Assembly: GCF_030271515.1 (NCBI RefSeq)
Contig: NZ_JASCXI010000003.1
Location: 186,001-250,000 of the forward strand
Length of the DNA stretch: 64,000 bases
Direction of reading: 5' to 3'
DNA from: Erythrobacter oryzae
Lineage (GTDB): Bacteria; Pseudomonadota; Alphaproteobacteria; Sphingomonadales; Sphingomonadaceae
Positions 25,855 to 35,000 of the stretch are shown in pieces. A model generated the notes under the pieces. The model was given only the letters and a program-made list of their open reading frames with translations. It was not told the origin of the DNA and ran no database searches. Within the stretch, counting starts at the first letter, position 1; each line of letters starts with the position of its first letter. The translations under genes and the position numbers were made by a program.

Positions 25855-26439
25855 TCATGGCCGCGCTAGATGGTCGCGCGCCTCCGCCTCATCCATTGGT
25901 GCTTGGGGCTCCAATTCTGTTCGGCAGAAACCCACGGCCTTGGTTAGTGGCATGTAGCCCCATACGGCTTGAACCAGGACTGCTTCGTCGAATGCGCTGT
26001 TGTTGTCGCGATCAAAATCGGTCCGCCGCATCAAAAGGCGTACTTGCGGCCCAAACGGCGCGTCTTTTAGTTGTGAAGAGCCTCCGAACACATCATTGAA
26101 AAATGACCAAGAACTATAGGCTGAAAAAAGGTCTGACGGATCCTCGGTGAAGACCAATTTCTCCTTCGTAGCTTCAGCTTGACCAGTTGCAGGATTGAGA
26201 TATCCGCGAGGGCCGGAGTAGCGCAGGGCAAAGCTGTATTCTCGCCCCTCGACACTTTTGACGGTGCATTTAAGCGCTCGGCCGGGTTCAGTCAGCTGTT
26301 CGGCCAATTCCTGCTGAGACCTTGGGGCCGATCCCATCGAGATACCCGGCGGCGCGCCAGCAGGTGGCTGCAATGTCTGGCCGTTGGCGGGCAGAGAGAT
26401 TGCTGACATGAGCAGTGCCGCAGCGGGACGAATAATCAT
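25855..26439 (-). CDS. secreted hypothetical protein of lower GC content
   Basis: A 194-aa protein with a signal peptide (MIIRPAAALLMSAISLPANG) and a Pro-rich linker. The mature domain has two Cys (LKCTVKSVEGREYSFALRY, GFCRTELEPQ), an EF-hand-like acidic loop DFDRDNNSAFDEA, and DAPFGPQVRLLMRR. Its DNA is close to 50% GC by eye against roughly two thirds for the window, with AT-ending codons, which suggests recent acquisition. No homologous family recognised. The flanking gaps (25684-25854 and 26440-26556) have no mobile-element ends that I can see. Confidence 0.68.
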   Translation of the reverse strand: MIIRPAAALLMSAISLPANGQTLQPPAGAPPGISMGSAPRSQQELAEQLTEPGRALKCTVKSVEGREYSFALRYSGPRGYLNPATGQAEATKEKLVFTEDPSDLFSAYSSWSFFNDVFGGSSQLKDAPFGPQVRLLMRRTDFDRDNNSAFDEAVLVQAVWGYMPLTKAVGFCRTELEPQAPMDEAEARDHLARP

Positions 26440-26556
26440 CGAAAACTCCGTCGGATTATCCCCTATCGGATCACCATTTGGACTGATCCCGGAAAGGCCG
26501 CAACGGGGTCGATAGCTGAATGACCGCTATTCTCGGGAGACGCGGGAAAGCAGCCG

Positions 26557-27831
26557 CTAGGCCGCCTGCTCCCGGGCCACTTCGCGCCAGCCGATGTCGC
26601 GGCGGCAGAAGCCGCTCGGAAAACTGATCGCGTCGACGGCGGCATAGGCCCTCGCCTGCGCCTCGGTGACGCTCGACGCGCAAGCGGTGACGGCGAGCAC
26701 TCGCCCGCCGTTCGCCGCCAACGCGCCGTCCTTCAGCGCGGTGCCGGCGTGGAAGACCTTGGCGCCCTCCGCCTCGGCGTCGTTCAGCGCGATGGTGCCG
26801 CCCTTCTCGGGGGTGCCGGGGTAGCCCTTGGCGGCCATCACCACGGTGAGCGCGGTCGCGTCAGCGAGGGCGATCTCGGTGCCCTCCAGTGTCCCTTGCG
26901 CGCAGGCGAGGAGGATCGGCACGAGGTCGCTCTTCAGGCGCATCATCAGCACCTGGCATTCGGGGTCGCCGAAGCGGGCGTTGTATTCGATCAGCTTGGG
27001 GCCGTCCGCCGTCAGCATCAGACCTGCGAAGAGCACGCCCTGATAGGGGTTGCCCTCCGCGCGCATCGTCTCGACCGTGGGTTCGATGATTGCGGCCATG
27101 ACGCGGGCCTGCAATTCCGGGGTCAGCACCGGAGCGGGGGAGTATGCCCCCATGCCGCCGGTGTTGGGGCCGGTGTCGCCGTCGCCCACGCGCTTGTGGT
27201 CCTGCGCGCTGCCGAAGGGGACGATCGCGGTGCCGTCGGTGAGCGCGAAGAAGCTCGCCTCCTCGCCCTCCATGAACTCCTCGATCACCACCTGCGCGCC
27301 CGCGCTGCCGAACCCGCCCCCGAACATGTCGGCGAGCGTCTCCTCGGCCTCGGCGAGGGTGGCGGCAATCACCACGCCCTTGCCCGCCGCGAGGCCATCG
27401 GCCTTGAGCACATAGGGCGCGGCAAAGCGGGCGAGGGCGGCGCGGGCTTCCTCAAGACTGGAGGTACGCACATAGCCTGCCGTGGGAATGCCCGCGCGCT
27501 GGCACAGGTCCTTGGTAAAACCCTTGGAGCCCTCGAGCTGCGCCGCGGCCTGCGAGGGGCCGAACACCGGCACGCCTGCGGCCCGCAGCGAATCCGACAA
27601 CCCGTCCACCAGCGGTGCTTCCGGGCCGACGACCACGAGGCCGATGGTGTGCTCGCGACAGAAAGCGATCACCGCGCCGTGGTCGGTCACCTCCAGCGCG
27701 ACCAGCTCGGCCTCCTCGGCGATGCCGGGATTTCCGGGGGCGGCGTAGAGCTTTGCGAGGCTCGGGGATTGCGCCAGCTTCCACGCCAGCGCATGTTCGC
27801 GGCCTCCCGAACCAAGAAGCAGGATATTCAT
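26557..27831 (-). CDS. purD: phosphoribosylamine-glycine ligase
   Basis: A 424-aa ATP-grasp enzyme of purine synthesis (GARS). N-terminal [19 protein letters not shown] (dinucleotide-like phosphate loop), [18 protein letters not shown]-grasp core [16 protein letters not shown], metal-binding [11 protein letters not shown], and C-terminal AAKGYPG. Length is typical. The start at 27831 is fixed by the canonical [10 protein letters not shown]. It is divergent from xseA and the two start codons share bases (CATG), so each promoter must lie in the other gene or use a very short leader. Confidence 0.96.
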   Translation of the reverse strand: MNILLLGSGGREHALAWKLAQSPSLAKLYAAPGNPGIAEEAELVALEVTDHGAVIAFCREHTIGLVVVGPEAPLVDGLSDSLRAAGVPVFGPSQAAAQLEGSKGFTKDLCQRAGIPTAGYVRTSSLEEARAALARFAAPYVLKADGLAAGKGVVIAATLAEAEETLADMFGGGFGSAGAQVVIEEFMEGEEASFFALTDGTAIVPFGSAQDHKRVGDGDTGPNTGGMGAYSPAPVLTPELQARVMAAIIEPTVETMRAEGNPYQGVLFAGLMLTADGPKLIEYNARFGDPECQVLMMRLKSDLVPILLACAQGTLEGTEIALADATALTVVMAAKGYPGTPEKGGTIALNDAEAEGAKVFHAGTALKDGALAANGGRVLAVTACASSVTEAQARAYAAVDAISFPSGFCRRDIGWREVAREQAA

Positions 27832-29296
27832 GGCGCCTCCGCCGACCAGTGATGATGATGCGGGGCTCGTAGCCCGAGAGCGACAGGGCGACAACGCCCA
27901 GCCGCTCACCATCAGCGAGATATCCGCGCTGCTGAAGCGCACGGTCGAGGATCGCTTCGGCTTCGTGCGGCTGCGCGGCGAATTGTCGGGGGTGAAGCGC
28001 GCCGCCTCGGGGCACTTCTATTGCGCCCTGAAGGACGAGGGCGCGGTGATCGATGGCGTCATGTGGAAGGGCAACGCGGCGCGGCTGAACTTCCGCGCCG
28101 AGGACGGGCTGGAGGTGATCGCCACCGGCAAGCTCACCACCTATCCGGGGCGCTCGAAATACCAGATCGTGATCGACAGCCTCGAACTCGCGGGCGAGGG
28201 CGCGCTGCTGGCGCTGCTCGAGAAGACCCGCGCGCGGCTGGCCGCCGAGGGGCTTTTCGCGCCCGAGAAAGAGCGCCGCCTGCCGTTCCTGCCGCAGGTG
28301 ATCGGGGTGGTCACCTCGCCCACCGGAGCGGTGATCCGCGACATCCTCCACCGCCTCGCCGACCGCTTCCCTTCGCATGTGGTGGTGTGGCCGGTGCTGG
28401 TGCAGGGGCAGGGCGCGGCCGACCAAGTGGCCGCCGCGGTGCGGGGGTTCTCCGCGCTCCAGCCCGGAGGCCCCGTCCCGCGCCCCGACGTGGTGATCGT
28501 CGCGCGCGGGGGCGGGTCGATCGAGGACTTGTGGAGCTTCAACGAGGAAGTGGTCGTGCGCGCCATTGCCGAGTGCTCGATCCCGGTGATCAGCGCCGTC
28601 GGGCACGAGACCGACACCACGCTCGCCGACTACGCTGCCGACCGCCGCGCGCCGACGCCCACTGCCGCTGCCGAGATGGCGGTGCCGGTGCGCGCCGACC
28701 TCGCCTTCACTCTCACCGATCTCGCTGCCCGCCAGCGCCGCGCGGTCTATCGTCCGGTCGAGCTCGGCCGCGAGCGCCTCGCCGCCCGCGCACGCCTGCT
28801 GCCGCGCCTGGAGAACCTGCTCCAACCCCAGGCCCAGCGCCTGGACGAGCTCGCCGAGCGCCTGCGCCGCGGGCTCGGCGACCGTTCGGCGAAGGGGCGC
28901 GAGCGGCTCGCGGGGGCGGCGGCGCGGCTCTCTCCCAGCCTGCTGTCCCGCGCCGCCGGCGAAGCCCAGCGGCGGCTCGAGCGCGCGCGCCTCTCGCCAG
29001 CGCTGGTCGAGCGGCCCTTGCGCGAGGGTGCCCAGCGCCTCGCCGCGCTCACCCGGGTGATGAGCCAGCTCCACCCGGAGAAGCCGCTCGAGCGCGGCTA
29101 TGCCATCATCCGCGACGCTTCGGGCAAGGCACTCACTACCCGCGCCGAAGCCGCAGGCGAGGCGCGCCTCCTCCTGCAATTGCGCGACGGCACGCTGGCC
29201 GCCATCCCCGAGGGCGCGCCGCCCGTGCCTCCGCCCGCCCCGCGCAAGCCCGCAAAATCATCGCCATCCCCCGCCCAAGATGATTTGTTCGGTTAG
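27830..29296 (+). CDS. xseA: exodeoxyribonuclease VII large subunit
   Basis: A 488-aa nuclease subunit that degrades single-stranded DNA in repair. OB-fold at ~24-120 ([31 protein letters not shown]), catalytic core with [64 protein letters not shown], a long coiled coil, and the C-terminal GYAII-x-D-x-x-GK segment. ATG at 27830 overlaps the purD start; no other in-frame ATG fits before the OB-fold. xseB is not in the window. Confidence 0.95.
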   Translation: MAPPPTSDDDAGLVARERQGDNAQPLTISEISALLKRTVEDRFGFVRLRGELSGVKRAASGHFYCALKDEGAVIDGVMWKGNAARLNFRAEDGLEVIATGKLTTYPGRSKYQIVIDSLELAGEGALLALLEKTRARLAAEGLFAPEKERRLPFLPQVIGVVTSPTGAVIRDILHRLADRFPSHVVVWPVLVQGQGAADQVAAAVRGFSALQPGGPVPRPDVVIVARGGGSIEDLWSFNEEVVVRAIAECSIPVISAVGHETDTTLADYAADRRAPTPTAAAEMAVPVRADLAFTLTDLAARQRRAVYRPVELGRERLAARARLLPRLENLLQPQAQRLDELAERLRRGLGDRSAKGRERLAGAAARLSPSLLSRAAGEAQRRLERARLSPALVERPLREGAQRLAALTRVMSQLHPEKPLERGYAIIRDASGKALTTRAEAAGEARLLLQLRDGTLAAIPEGAPPVPPPAPRKPAKSSPSPAQDDLFG

Positions 29297-29320
29297 CCAC
29301 TCAGTGCTATCAGGGGTGCC

Positions 29321-29524
29321 ATGCTGATGACTCCCTCCGACAAGGTCGCCAAGCTCTACTACGGGCCCTCCAGCTTCCGCGTGCTGCGGCCGGGGAGCCA
29401 TGTGCTGTGCGCGGTGACGGGCGAGGCGATCCCGCTCGCCGAACTGCGCTACTGGAGTGCCGAGCGGCAGGAGGCCTATGCCTCCCCCGAGATCGCGACA
29501 CGCCGCCTGCTCGGCCTCGCCTGA
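29321..29524 (+). CDS. DUF2093 domain protein
   Basis: A 67-aa protein that matches the DUF2093 family throughout: AKLYYGPSSFRVLRPGSHVLCAVTGEAIPLAELRYWSAERQEAYASPE. The lone Cys and the CAVTGE-x-IPL-x-x-L-x-YWS core are conserved. This family is small, cytosolic, restricted mainly to Alphaproteobacteria, and commonly encoded downstream of xseA, as here (24 bp gap). Function unknown; a link to xseA is inferred only from conserved position. Confidence 0.9.
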   Translation: MLMTPSDKVAKLYYGPSSFRVLRPGSHVLCAVTGEAIPLAELRYWSAERQEAYASPEIATRRLLGLA

Positions 29525-29536
29525 CCTCCTGACGAA

Positions 29537-30559
29537 ATGACGGCCAAGGCCCCCCGCGGGCGACGCTGGCGGCTGGCGCTGATCGCTGGGGTAGTCCTCG
29601 CGCTGGCGCCCGGCACCTTCCTGCGGACCCCGATCGGCACCCGCACCGACCGCGCCGAGGTGACGGTCACCCCCCGCCCCGAACGCACCGGAGTCTCGGG
29701 CGAGCTCCAGCTCACCGGCGTGTGGGAGCTGACCTCGCCCCACGGCTGGTTCGGCGGCTTTTCCGCGCTGGCTGCGGGGGAGGGGCAGGCGCTGGTCGCG
29801 GGGACCGACCGGGGGTTCCTGCTCGATCTCGACCTTGCCGGCCCCGCCCCGCGCGCGGTGCCCGGCAGCTACCGCTTCGTCGGCATCACCAACCGCAAGC
29901 GCGAGGAGATCGTCGACCTCGAATCGCTCGCCCGCGATCCTGCCACCGGCACGCTGTGGACGGGGTTCGAGGGCGAGAATCTGGTAATGCGCCTCGCCCC
30001 CGGAGCCCCGCGCCGCGAGTGGATACCCCCGGCGATGAAGGAGTGGAGCTACAACAGCGGGCCCGAGGCGATGACCCGGCTTGCGGGTGGCCGGTTCCTG
30101 GTGATCGCGGAAGGCGCGCGGCGGGATAATGACGCCCTGCACCAGGCCCTGCTGTTCCCGGGCGATCCGCTGGAGGGGAACGCGCCGATCGCCTTCGACT
30201 TTGCCCCGCCCGCCGGTTTCGACCCGGTCGACGCCACCCAACTGCCCGACGGGCGGGTGCTGATCCTGCTGCGCCGCGTGGCCTACACGATCCCCGCCGC
30301 CACTTTCGACACCGCGATCGCGATCGCCGACCCGGCGGAGATTCGCGCGGGCGCGACATGGCGAGGGCGGGTGATCGAGCGGATGGAGGGCGGCATCTTC
30401 GCCGACAACTTCGAGGGAATCGCCTTCGTCGCCTCAGCCGATGACCCGAAGCGCGGCGCGGTGTGGTTGATTACCGACGACAATTTCTCGGTGTTCCAGC
30501 GCAGCCTGCTGATTAGACTCGGTTGGCCAGGAGAGGCTCCGACCAAGCCCGCCCCATAA
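29537..30559 (+). CDS. esterase-like activity of phytase family protein
   Basis: A 340-aa protein with an N-terminal signal or signal anchor (RRWRLALIAGVVLALAPGTFL, ~10-30) and a phytase-like beta-propeller domain (PF13449 family). Family features include GFSALAAGEGQALVAGTDRG, REEIVDLESLARDPATGTLWTGFEG, SGPEAMTRLAGGRFLVIAEG, DATQLPDGRVLILLRR, DNFEGIAFVAS and LITDDNFSVFQRSLLI. Proteins of this family are exported and probably act on phosphate esters or lipids; the activity is not proven. It follows DUF2093 after 12 bp, so xseA, DUF2093 and this gene likely share a transcript ending at the bidirectional terminator. Confidence 0.85.
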   Translation: MTAKAPRGRRWRLALIAGVVLALAPGTFLRTPIGTRTDRAEVTVTPRPERTGVSGELQLTGVWELTSPHGWFGGFSALAAGEGQALVAGTDRGFLLDLDLAGPAPRAVPGSYRFVGITNRKREEIVDLESLARDPATGTLWTGFEGENLVMRLAPGAPRREWIPPAMKEWSYNSGPEAMTRLAGGRFLVIAEGARRDNDALHQALLFPGDPLEGNAPIAFDFAPPAGFDPVDATQLPDGRVLILLRRVAYTIPAATFDTAIAIADPAEIRAGATWRGRVIERMEGGIFADNFEGIAFVASADDPKRGAVWLITDDNFSVFQRSLLIRLGWPGEAPTKPAP

Positions 30560-30561
30560 CG

Positions 30562-30593
30562 AAAAAGCGCCCGGGCCTACCCGAGCGCTCTTT
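30562..30593. terminator. bidirectional Rho-independent terminator
   Basis: AGCGC-C-CGGG (30566-30575) pairs with CCCG-A-GCGCT (30580-30589) around a CCTA loop, one C/A mismatch. Five A residues flank the left side and CTTT the right, so it serves the plus-strand esterase gene and the minus-strand rpmB from opposite directions. Confidence 0.8.
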
Positions 30594-30622
30594 GATTCGC
30601 CTACCCCGAGGGGAAGCCGAAG

Positions 30623-30910
30623 TTACGCGGCGGCCTGCGCCTTGATCAGCTCACGCTTCACCTTCTGCGCATTGGCCGAAAGCTTGTCGTCGCTGGTCTT
30701 GAGCAGCCAGTTGTCGAGCCCGCCATTGTGCTCGACCGAGCGCAGCCCGTGGGTCGAGACGCGGAACTTGAAGCTGCGCTCGAGCTTTTCGCTCATCAGC
30801 GTCACGTTCTGCAGGTTGGGCAGGAACACGCGCTTGGTCTTGTTGTTGGCGTGGCTCACATTGTGGCCGACCTGGCGGCCCTTGCCGGTCAGTTCGCAGA
30901 TGCGCGACAT
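30623..30910 (-). CDS. rpmB: 50S ribosomal protein L28
   Basis: A 95-aa L28 protein with the family N-terminus [34 protein letters not shown] and basic, RNA-binding content; full length. It has one Cys (ICELTGK) and not the CxxC zinc ribbon, so it is the zinc-independent form in part (only C5 remains). Monocistronic: a strong promoter lies at 30970-30998 and a terminator follows. Start ATG at 30910 fits the conserved N-terminus. Confidence 0.97.
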   Translation of the reverse strand: MSRICELTGKGRQVGHNVSHANNKTKRVFLPNLQNVTLMSEKLERSFKFRVSTHGLRSVEHNGGLDNWLLKTSDDKLSANAQKVKRELIKAQAAA

Positions 30911-30969
30911 GGTGTGTCTCTTCTCGTAAGGATCGGGGCCGGGCACGGGCCCGGACAAGGAAAGCGGCG

Positions 30970-30998
30970 CGCATAACGGGACAAGGCCGAATCGTCAA
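30970..30998 (-). promoter_or_regulatory. sigma70-like promoter of rpmB
   Basis: On the minus strand, TTGACG (30998-30993) and TATGCG (30975-30970) are separated by 17 bp. A start near 30963 would give a ~53-nt leader before the rpmB ATG at 30910. The -35 is near consensus; the -10 is weak. Confidence 0.6.
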
Positions 30999-31138
30999 GC
31001 CGATTGCGCCTGCCACCCCTGCGCCGCGTCCATGTGGGTAATCCATGTAATGGCTGCAAGGCCGCCTGTCGCCTGCATTCCGCCACCGACCTGGCGGGGG
31101 AGCTGCCCGCGTGGCCAGGCGATAAGGAGACAAGAACC

Positions 31139-31381
31139 ATGAAGCGCATCATCATCACCACCCTCATCGCCCCCTTGGCAATCGGGCTTGCAGCGTGCGA
31201 TGTCGACCAGACCAAGGAAGCCGAGCTGCCCGAGGTCGAGGTCAAGGGCGGCCAGATGCCCGAATACGACGTCGAGCCTGCCGAGGTCGAGGTCAAGACC
31301 GAGAAGAAAACGATCGAGGTTCCCACTGTCGATGTCAAACAGCCCGATGCCGAAGGGACGCCCGCAACCGGCGACGAGTGA
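31139..31381 (+). CDS. small acidic lipoprotein
   Basis: An 80-aa protein. Signal peptide MKRIIITTLIAPLAIGLAAC with lipobox LAAC (Cys20). The mature 60 residues are a run of V-E-V and K-x-x-x-V-P repeats (ELPEVEVKGGQMPEYDVEPAEVEVKTEKKTIEVPTVDVK), acidic, lacking other Cys or aromatic content. A strong ribosome-binding site AAGGAGAC precedes ATG at 31139. Such short acidic lipoproteins recur in Sphingomonadales; function unknown. The 228-bp gap to its left holds the rpmB promoter and this gene's own upstream region. Confidence 0.8.
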   Translation: MKRIIITTLIAPLAIGLAACDVDQTKEAELPEVEVKGGQMPEYDVEPAEVEVKTEKKTIEVPTVDVKQPDAEGTPATGDE

Positions 31382-31402
31382 TCCTGCGCGGGTGCGCGGG
31401 GC

Positions 31403-31858
31403 ATGAGCGACGCGGGCTTCCGCAGCTTCATGCCCCGCGCGCTCGCGCTTGCCCGCGACGCTGCGGCGGCGGGCGAAGTGCCGATCGGCGCGGTGGTGGT
31501 GAAGGACGGCGCCGTCATCGCCGAAGCGCACAATTCCCCCCGCGCCGACCACGATCCCACCGCCCATGCCGAGATCCTCGCGATCCGCCGCGCCGCGCAG
31601 GCGCTGGGTGACGAGCGGCTGACCGGCTGCGAGCTGTGGGTCACGCTCGAGCCTTGCGCGATGTGCGCCGGCGCCATCGCCCATGCCCGCATCGCGCGGC
31701 TCTACTACGCCGCGAGCGACCCCAAGGGCGGCGCGGTCGAGCACGGGGCGCGGGTGTTCGACCAGCCCCAATGCCTCCACCGCCCCGAGGTCTATACCGG
31801 CATCGGCGAGGCCGAGGCGGCGGAATTGCTGCGGGGGTTCTTCCGGGAGCGGCGCTAG
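31403..31858 (+). CDS. tadA: tRNA(Arg) adenosine(34) deaminase
   Basis: A 151-aa zinc deaminase that converts A34 of tRNA-Arg(ACG) to inosine. Zinc ligands H55 (in HAE, with catalytic E57), C85 and C88 (PCAMC). Conserved context GAVVVKDGAVIAEAHNSP and ASDPKGGAVEHG. Full length. Start ATG at 31403. It follows the lipoprotein gene by 21 bp, with AGCGG-type spacing and no terminator between, so they may be cotranscribed. Confidence 0.95.
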   Translation: MSDAGFRSFMPRALALARDAAAAGEVPIGAVVVKDGAVIAEAHNSPRADHDPTAHAEILAIRRAAQALGDERLTGCELWVTLEPCAMCAGAIAHARIARLYYAASDPKGGAVEHGARVFDQPQCLHRPEVYTGIGEAEAAELLRGFFRERR

Positions 31859-31898
31859 GGCGCGTGCCGGGCCCGCTGCGATAACCGCAAGATTAGAT

Positions 31899-31910
31899 AT
31901 GTTATAACAT
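31899..31910. promoter_or_regulatory. Zur-box-like palindrome upstream of a TonB-dependent receptor
   Basis: ATGTTATAACAT is a perfect 12-bp palindrome in an AT-rich island (GATATGTTATAACATTGTATA) within high-GC DNA, which agrees with zinc-uptake-regulator boxes (TGTTATA-TATAACA cores). A TATAGT -10-like hexamer follows at 31913-31918, so a bound repressor would cover the promoter of the receptor gene starting at 31989. Confidence 0.65.
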
Positions 31911-31988
31911 TGTATAGTGTCCTCCGGCCTGATAGCGCTGGCGATCTTGTGCGCCCGGACGGCGCGCAGTCCGCTGTCCGGAGGCCGC

Positions 31989-33992
31989 ATGATCCCCAGC
32001 CACCTGCTCCTGCCCTCATTGCTGATGGCCGCCGCCAGCCCCGCGGTTGCCGACGCAGGGGCACAACCCGCGCCCGCCCCCGCGGCCGAACCGCAGCCCG
32101 CGCCTCCGCCCGAGACCCCCGCCCCCGGCATCGCGCTGGTCAACCGCTCCGAGGAGAACGTCATCACGCAGGCATCCGACGCCTTCGGCACCAGCGTGGG
32201 GGACGAGACCATCGGGCTCTACAGCGGCGGCAATGTCCGCGGCTTTTCCGCCTTCGCCGCGCAGAACGTGCGGATCGAGGGGCTCTATTTCGATTCGCAA
32301 GGGGCCTTCAGCGATGCCGTGCGGGCCGGATCGAGCATCCAGGTCGGCATCTCGGCGCTGGGCTACCCCTTCCCCGCGCCCACGGGCATCGTCGATTTCG
32401 CCCTGCGCCGGGTGGGCGACAAGCCGGTGGTCAGCGCCCGCACCGGCCTTGGCGACTTCCTCGCGCCCTTCGTCTCGGTCGACGCCGCCCTGCCGCTCGG
32501 CGGCAGTCTCGATCTCAACATCGGCACCGCCATCGAGGAATTCGCCTATCCCGACGCAGCCGATTTCTGGTTCGTGCGCTATGGCGGGGTGATGCGCTGG
32601 CGGCCCGCCGAGGGCGTGGAGCTGACCGGCTTCTACAGCCGCTACGACTATTTCGACGAGGAGCAGACCCCGGTGATCTTCACCGCCGGAGCCTTCCTGC
32701 CCCGCCGCATCGCCCGCAACCGCTTCTACGGGCAGGACTGGGCCGACTGGGCGGGCCATTCGCAGAACTTCGGCGGCCTCGCCAAGCTGGCGCGCGGGCC
32801 CTGGCGGGTGAGCGCGGGGCTGTTCTCCTCGCGCTTCACCATCGACCGCTTCGGCGCGAACTTTTTCGCGAACACCCGGCCCGATGGGACCGCCGAGCGG
32901 CAGGTGCTGCTGGGCCGCGACCAGCGCACGCAGTCGTACTCGGGAGAGCTGCTGGTCGAGCGCGAATTCACCGAGGGCCCGCGCCGCCACCGCCTGCTGG
33001 CCTCGGCGCGGTTCCGGCGGGTCGACGACGACCTCGGCGGCTTCGTGTTCCGCAGCCTCGGGCCGGGCACCATCGACGTCGCCGACCCGCTGCCCGAACC
33101 CGACGTCACCTTCGGCGCGCTCACCCGCGACGCAATCCGCCAGCACACCGGCGCGCTGGGCTACGGGATGCAATGGCAGGGGCTGGGCGAGCTCAACCTC
33201 GGGGTGCAGAAGACCCGCTACCGCAAGGAGGTGCGCGCGCCCGGGCGTGCGTCCACCGCCAATACCGACAGCCCGGTGCTGTGGAACGCCTCGGCGGCGA
33301 TCACCGCGATTAACGGCATCGCGATCTACGCCGCCACCACCCGCGGGCTCGAGGAAAGCGGCACCGCGCCCTCCTTTGCCGCCAACGCCAACCTCACGCT
33401 TCCCGCGCTGCGCACCCGCCAGATCGAGGCCGGGCTGCGCTGGACGCTGGCGAAGGACGTGAAGCTGATCGCCGGCCTGTTCGACGTGCGCCGCCCCTAT
33501 TTCGAACTCGACAGCGACAATGTCTTCCGCGTGCTCGGCGACGTGAAGCACCAGGGCGCGGAGATCTCGCTGACGGCGCGGCCCGTGCCGGGGCTCAACG
33601 TGGTCGCAGGCGCAGTGCTGATGCGCCCGCGCGTGACGGGCGAGGCGGTCGAGCAGGGGCGGCTCGGCGAGCGGCCGCTGGGGCGGGTGGGGACGACGCT
33701 CGACCTCAGGCTCGACTACCAGCCCCCCGCCTTCGATGCGCTGTCGGTCGATCTCGGGATCAACTACACGGGCGCGCGCGCGGCGCGGATCGACAATGCG
33801 CTGTTCATCCCCGAGCGCGCGATCGTCGATCTCGGCGGGCGCTACCGCTTCAAGCTCGGGCGCACGCCGACGGTGCTGCGCGCGCAGATCGCCAACCTCA
33901 CCAACACCTTCGGCTGGAACGTCACCGGCGGCGGCGGCTTCCAGTTCATCCCCTCGCGCCGGTTCAACCTGTCGCTGTCAGCCGATTTCTAG
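31989..33992 (+). CDS. TonB-dependent receptor, possibly zinc-regulated
   Basis: A 667-aa outer-membrane receptor. Signal peptide MIPSHLLLPSLLMAAASPAVADA, Pro/Ala linker, a plug-like region at ~55-200 (SAFAAQNVRIEGLYFDSQGAF, GIVDFALRRVGDKP) and a barrel ending in the classical C-terminal FIPSRRFNLSLSADF with terminal Phe. The plug lacks several of the usual TonB-box and VxV-xG motifs, a divergent feature shared by some sphingomonad receptors. ATG at 31989 begins the signal peptide; the frame extends to 31917. The substrate is inferred as a metal or metallophore only from the Zur-like box. Stop overlaps by 4 bp the convergent lipoprotein gene. Confidence 0.85.
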   Translation: MIPSHLLLPSLLMAAASPAVADAGAQPAPAPAAEPQPAPPPETPAPGIALVNRSEENVITQASDAFGTSVGDETIGLYSGGNVRGFSAFAAQNVRIEGLYFDSQGAFSDAVRAGSSIQVGISALGYPFPAPTGIVDFALRRVGDKPVVSARTGLGDFLAPFVSVDAALPLGGSLDLNIGTAIEEFAYPDAADFWFVRYGGVMRWRPAEGVELTGFYSRYDYFDEEQTPVIFTAGAFLPRRIARNRFYGQDWADWAGHSQNFGGLAKLARGPWRVSAGLFSSRFTIDRFGANFFANTRPDGTAERQVLLGRDQRTQSYSGELLVEREFTEGPRRHRLLASARFRRVDDDLGGFVFRSLGPGTIDVADPLPEPDVTFGALTRDAIRQHTGALGYGMQWQGLGELNLGVQKTRYRKEVRAPGRASTANTDSPVLWNASAAITAINGIAIYAATTRGLEESGTAPSFAANANLTLPALRTRQIEAGLRWTLAKDVKLIAGLFDVRRPYFELDSDNVFRVLGDVKHQGAEISLTARPVPGLNVVAGAVLMRPRVTGEAVEQGRLGERPLGRVGTTLDLRLDYQPPAFDALSVDLGINYTGARAARIDNALFIPERAIVDLGGRYRFKLGRTPTVLRAQIANLTNTFGWNVTGGGGFQFIPSRRFNLSLSADF

Positions 33993-34507
33993 GGCGCGAT
34001 GGCGTATTCGGGCGTGCAGGGCTCGGTGGGTTTCTCGCTGAAAGCCGCATAATCGTGTCCCTGCCAAGCCCGGAAGCGGTCGATGCCAAATGTCCACACC
34101 GCCCGCTCGGCACCCCAGGGCGGCTCCGGCCCACCGTCTGCCACCTGCAGCGCCAGATTGGCTGTCCGGCCAGGGCAGCCATCGCCGAACCGCCGATCCC
34201 AAGCCAGTTGGCGGGTCGCCTCGATATCCCAGGCGTCGAGATCCTTGACCAGCACCAGCCGCGCCCGGCCCTTGTCGCAGGTCACGCGGTAGAGGCACAC
34301 CTTCTGCCCGGGTGCCCGCTCGCGGACATACCACTGCGCCGCCGCGACCACCTTCGGCTTGTCCAGCCCGGCCCACGAGGCATAGCGCGAACCGTAGTCA
34401 TAGGCGGTGCAGCTGCCGACCAGAAGCAGCACCAGCATCAGACAGCCCATCCCCAGCCGCCCGGGCGTGACACGCGCCGGCTGCTTGTTTCTCTCCGCGA
34501 AGGACAC
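33989..34507 (-). CDS. hypothetical lipoprotein or membrane-anchored protein
   Basis: A 172-aa protein with a basic N-terminus and a hydrophobic segment GMGCLMLVLLLVGSC (~19-33). The lipobox-like LVGSC could lipidate Cys33, although the n-region is long, so a simple membrane anchor is possible. The exported domain has four further Cys (KVCLYRVTCDKG, GDGCPGRT, TEPCTPEY) and Trp-rich sequence (AAQWYVRERAPG, ERAVWTFGIDRFRAWQGHDYA). No family recognised. The next gene to the right (VOC protein) lies 12 bp upstream in the same direction, so the two are probably cotranscribed. Confidence 0.7.
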   Translation of the reverse strand: MSFAERNKQPARVTPGRLGMGCLMLVLLLVGSCTAYDYGSRYASWAGLDKPKVVAAAQWYVRERAPGQKVCLYRVTCDKGRARLVLVKDLDAWDIEATRQLAWDRRFGDGCPGRTANLALQVADGGPEPPWGAERAVWTFGIDRFRAWQGHDYAAFSEKPTEPCTPEYAIAP

Positions 34508-34519
34508 GCGCCAGCCCCC

Positions 34520-34906
34520 TCAGTCCACCGGCGGCACGCCGGGCGGGTAATAGGAAATCTCGACCCTGAGCCCGTCGGGGTCTGGGACGAACAGCGCGGT
34601 GATGCCGGGCTCGAAATGCTGGAGCCGCGCCTCGATCCCCGCCGCTTCAAGCTCCGCCGCCAGCGTCTCGACCGCCTCGGCGCTGGGGGCGGCAAAGCCG
34701 AAATGGTTGAGCCCGGGGGCATAGCGGCCATAGTCGCCCGTGCCCTCCTTCGCCTTGGCGAACTGGATGTGGAGCCCGCCCGCATTGGCCCAGATCCCGC
34801 GCTTCTTCTGCGCGAACCCGATGCGCGGCAGCAGGAAGCCGTAGAAGCTGGCTGCCGCCTCGGGATCGCGCGAGAGGATGGTGAGGTGGTCGAGCGGGTA
34901 GGTCAT
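34520..34906 (-). CDS. VOC/glyoxalase-family protein
   Basis: A 128-aa single VOC domain (bleomycin-resistance/dioxygenase fold): LDHLTILSRDPEAAASFYGFLLPRIGF, GLHIQFAKAKEG, GLNHFGFAAPSAEAVETLAAELEAAGIEA, ALFVPDPDGLRVEISYYPPGVP. Metal-ligand candidates are H7 in LDHLT, His in LNHFGF and Glu in VEISYY. Substrate unknown; glyoxalase I proper is less likely because the GSH-binding arginines are not evident. ATG at 34906. Confidence 0.85.
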   Translation of the reverse strand: MTYPLDHLTILSRDPEAAASFYGFLLPRIGFAQKKRGIWANAGGLHIQFAKAKEGTGDYGRYAPGLNHFGFAAPSAEAVETLAAELEAAGIEARLQHFEPGITALFVPDPDGLRVEISYYPPGVPPVD

Positions 34907-35000
34907 GGGCCGGTCCTTCGCGGCAGCTGGAGGTCAGGCCTGCGAGATATGCAATGTAGCGACCATTACAATGTCTCGCGCGCAAGGCCCCGCGTCGGCG

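Noticed and set aside
27452..29179. 575-codon minus-strand frame opposite xseA
   Set aside because: Shadow frame; purD and xseA fully explain the sequence.
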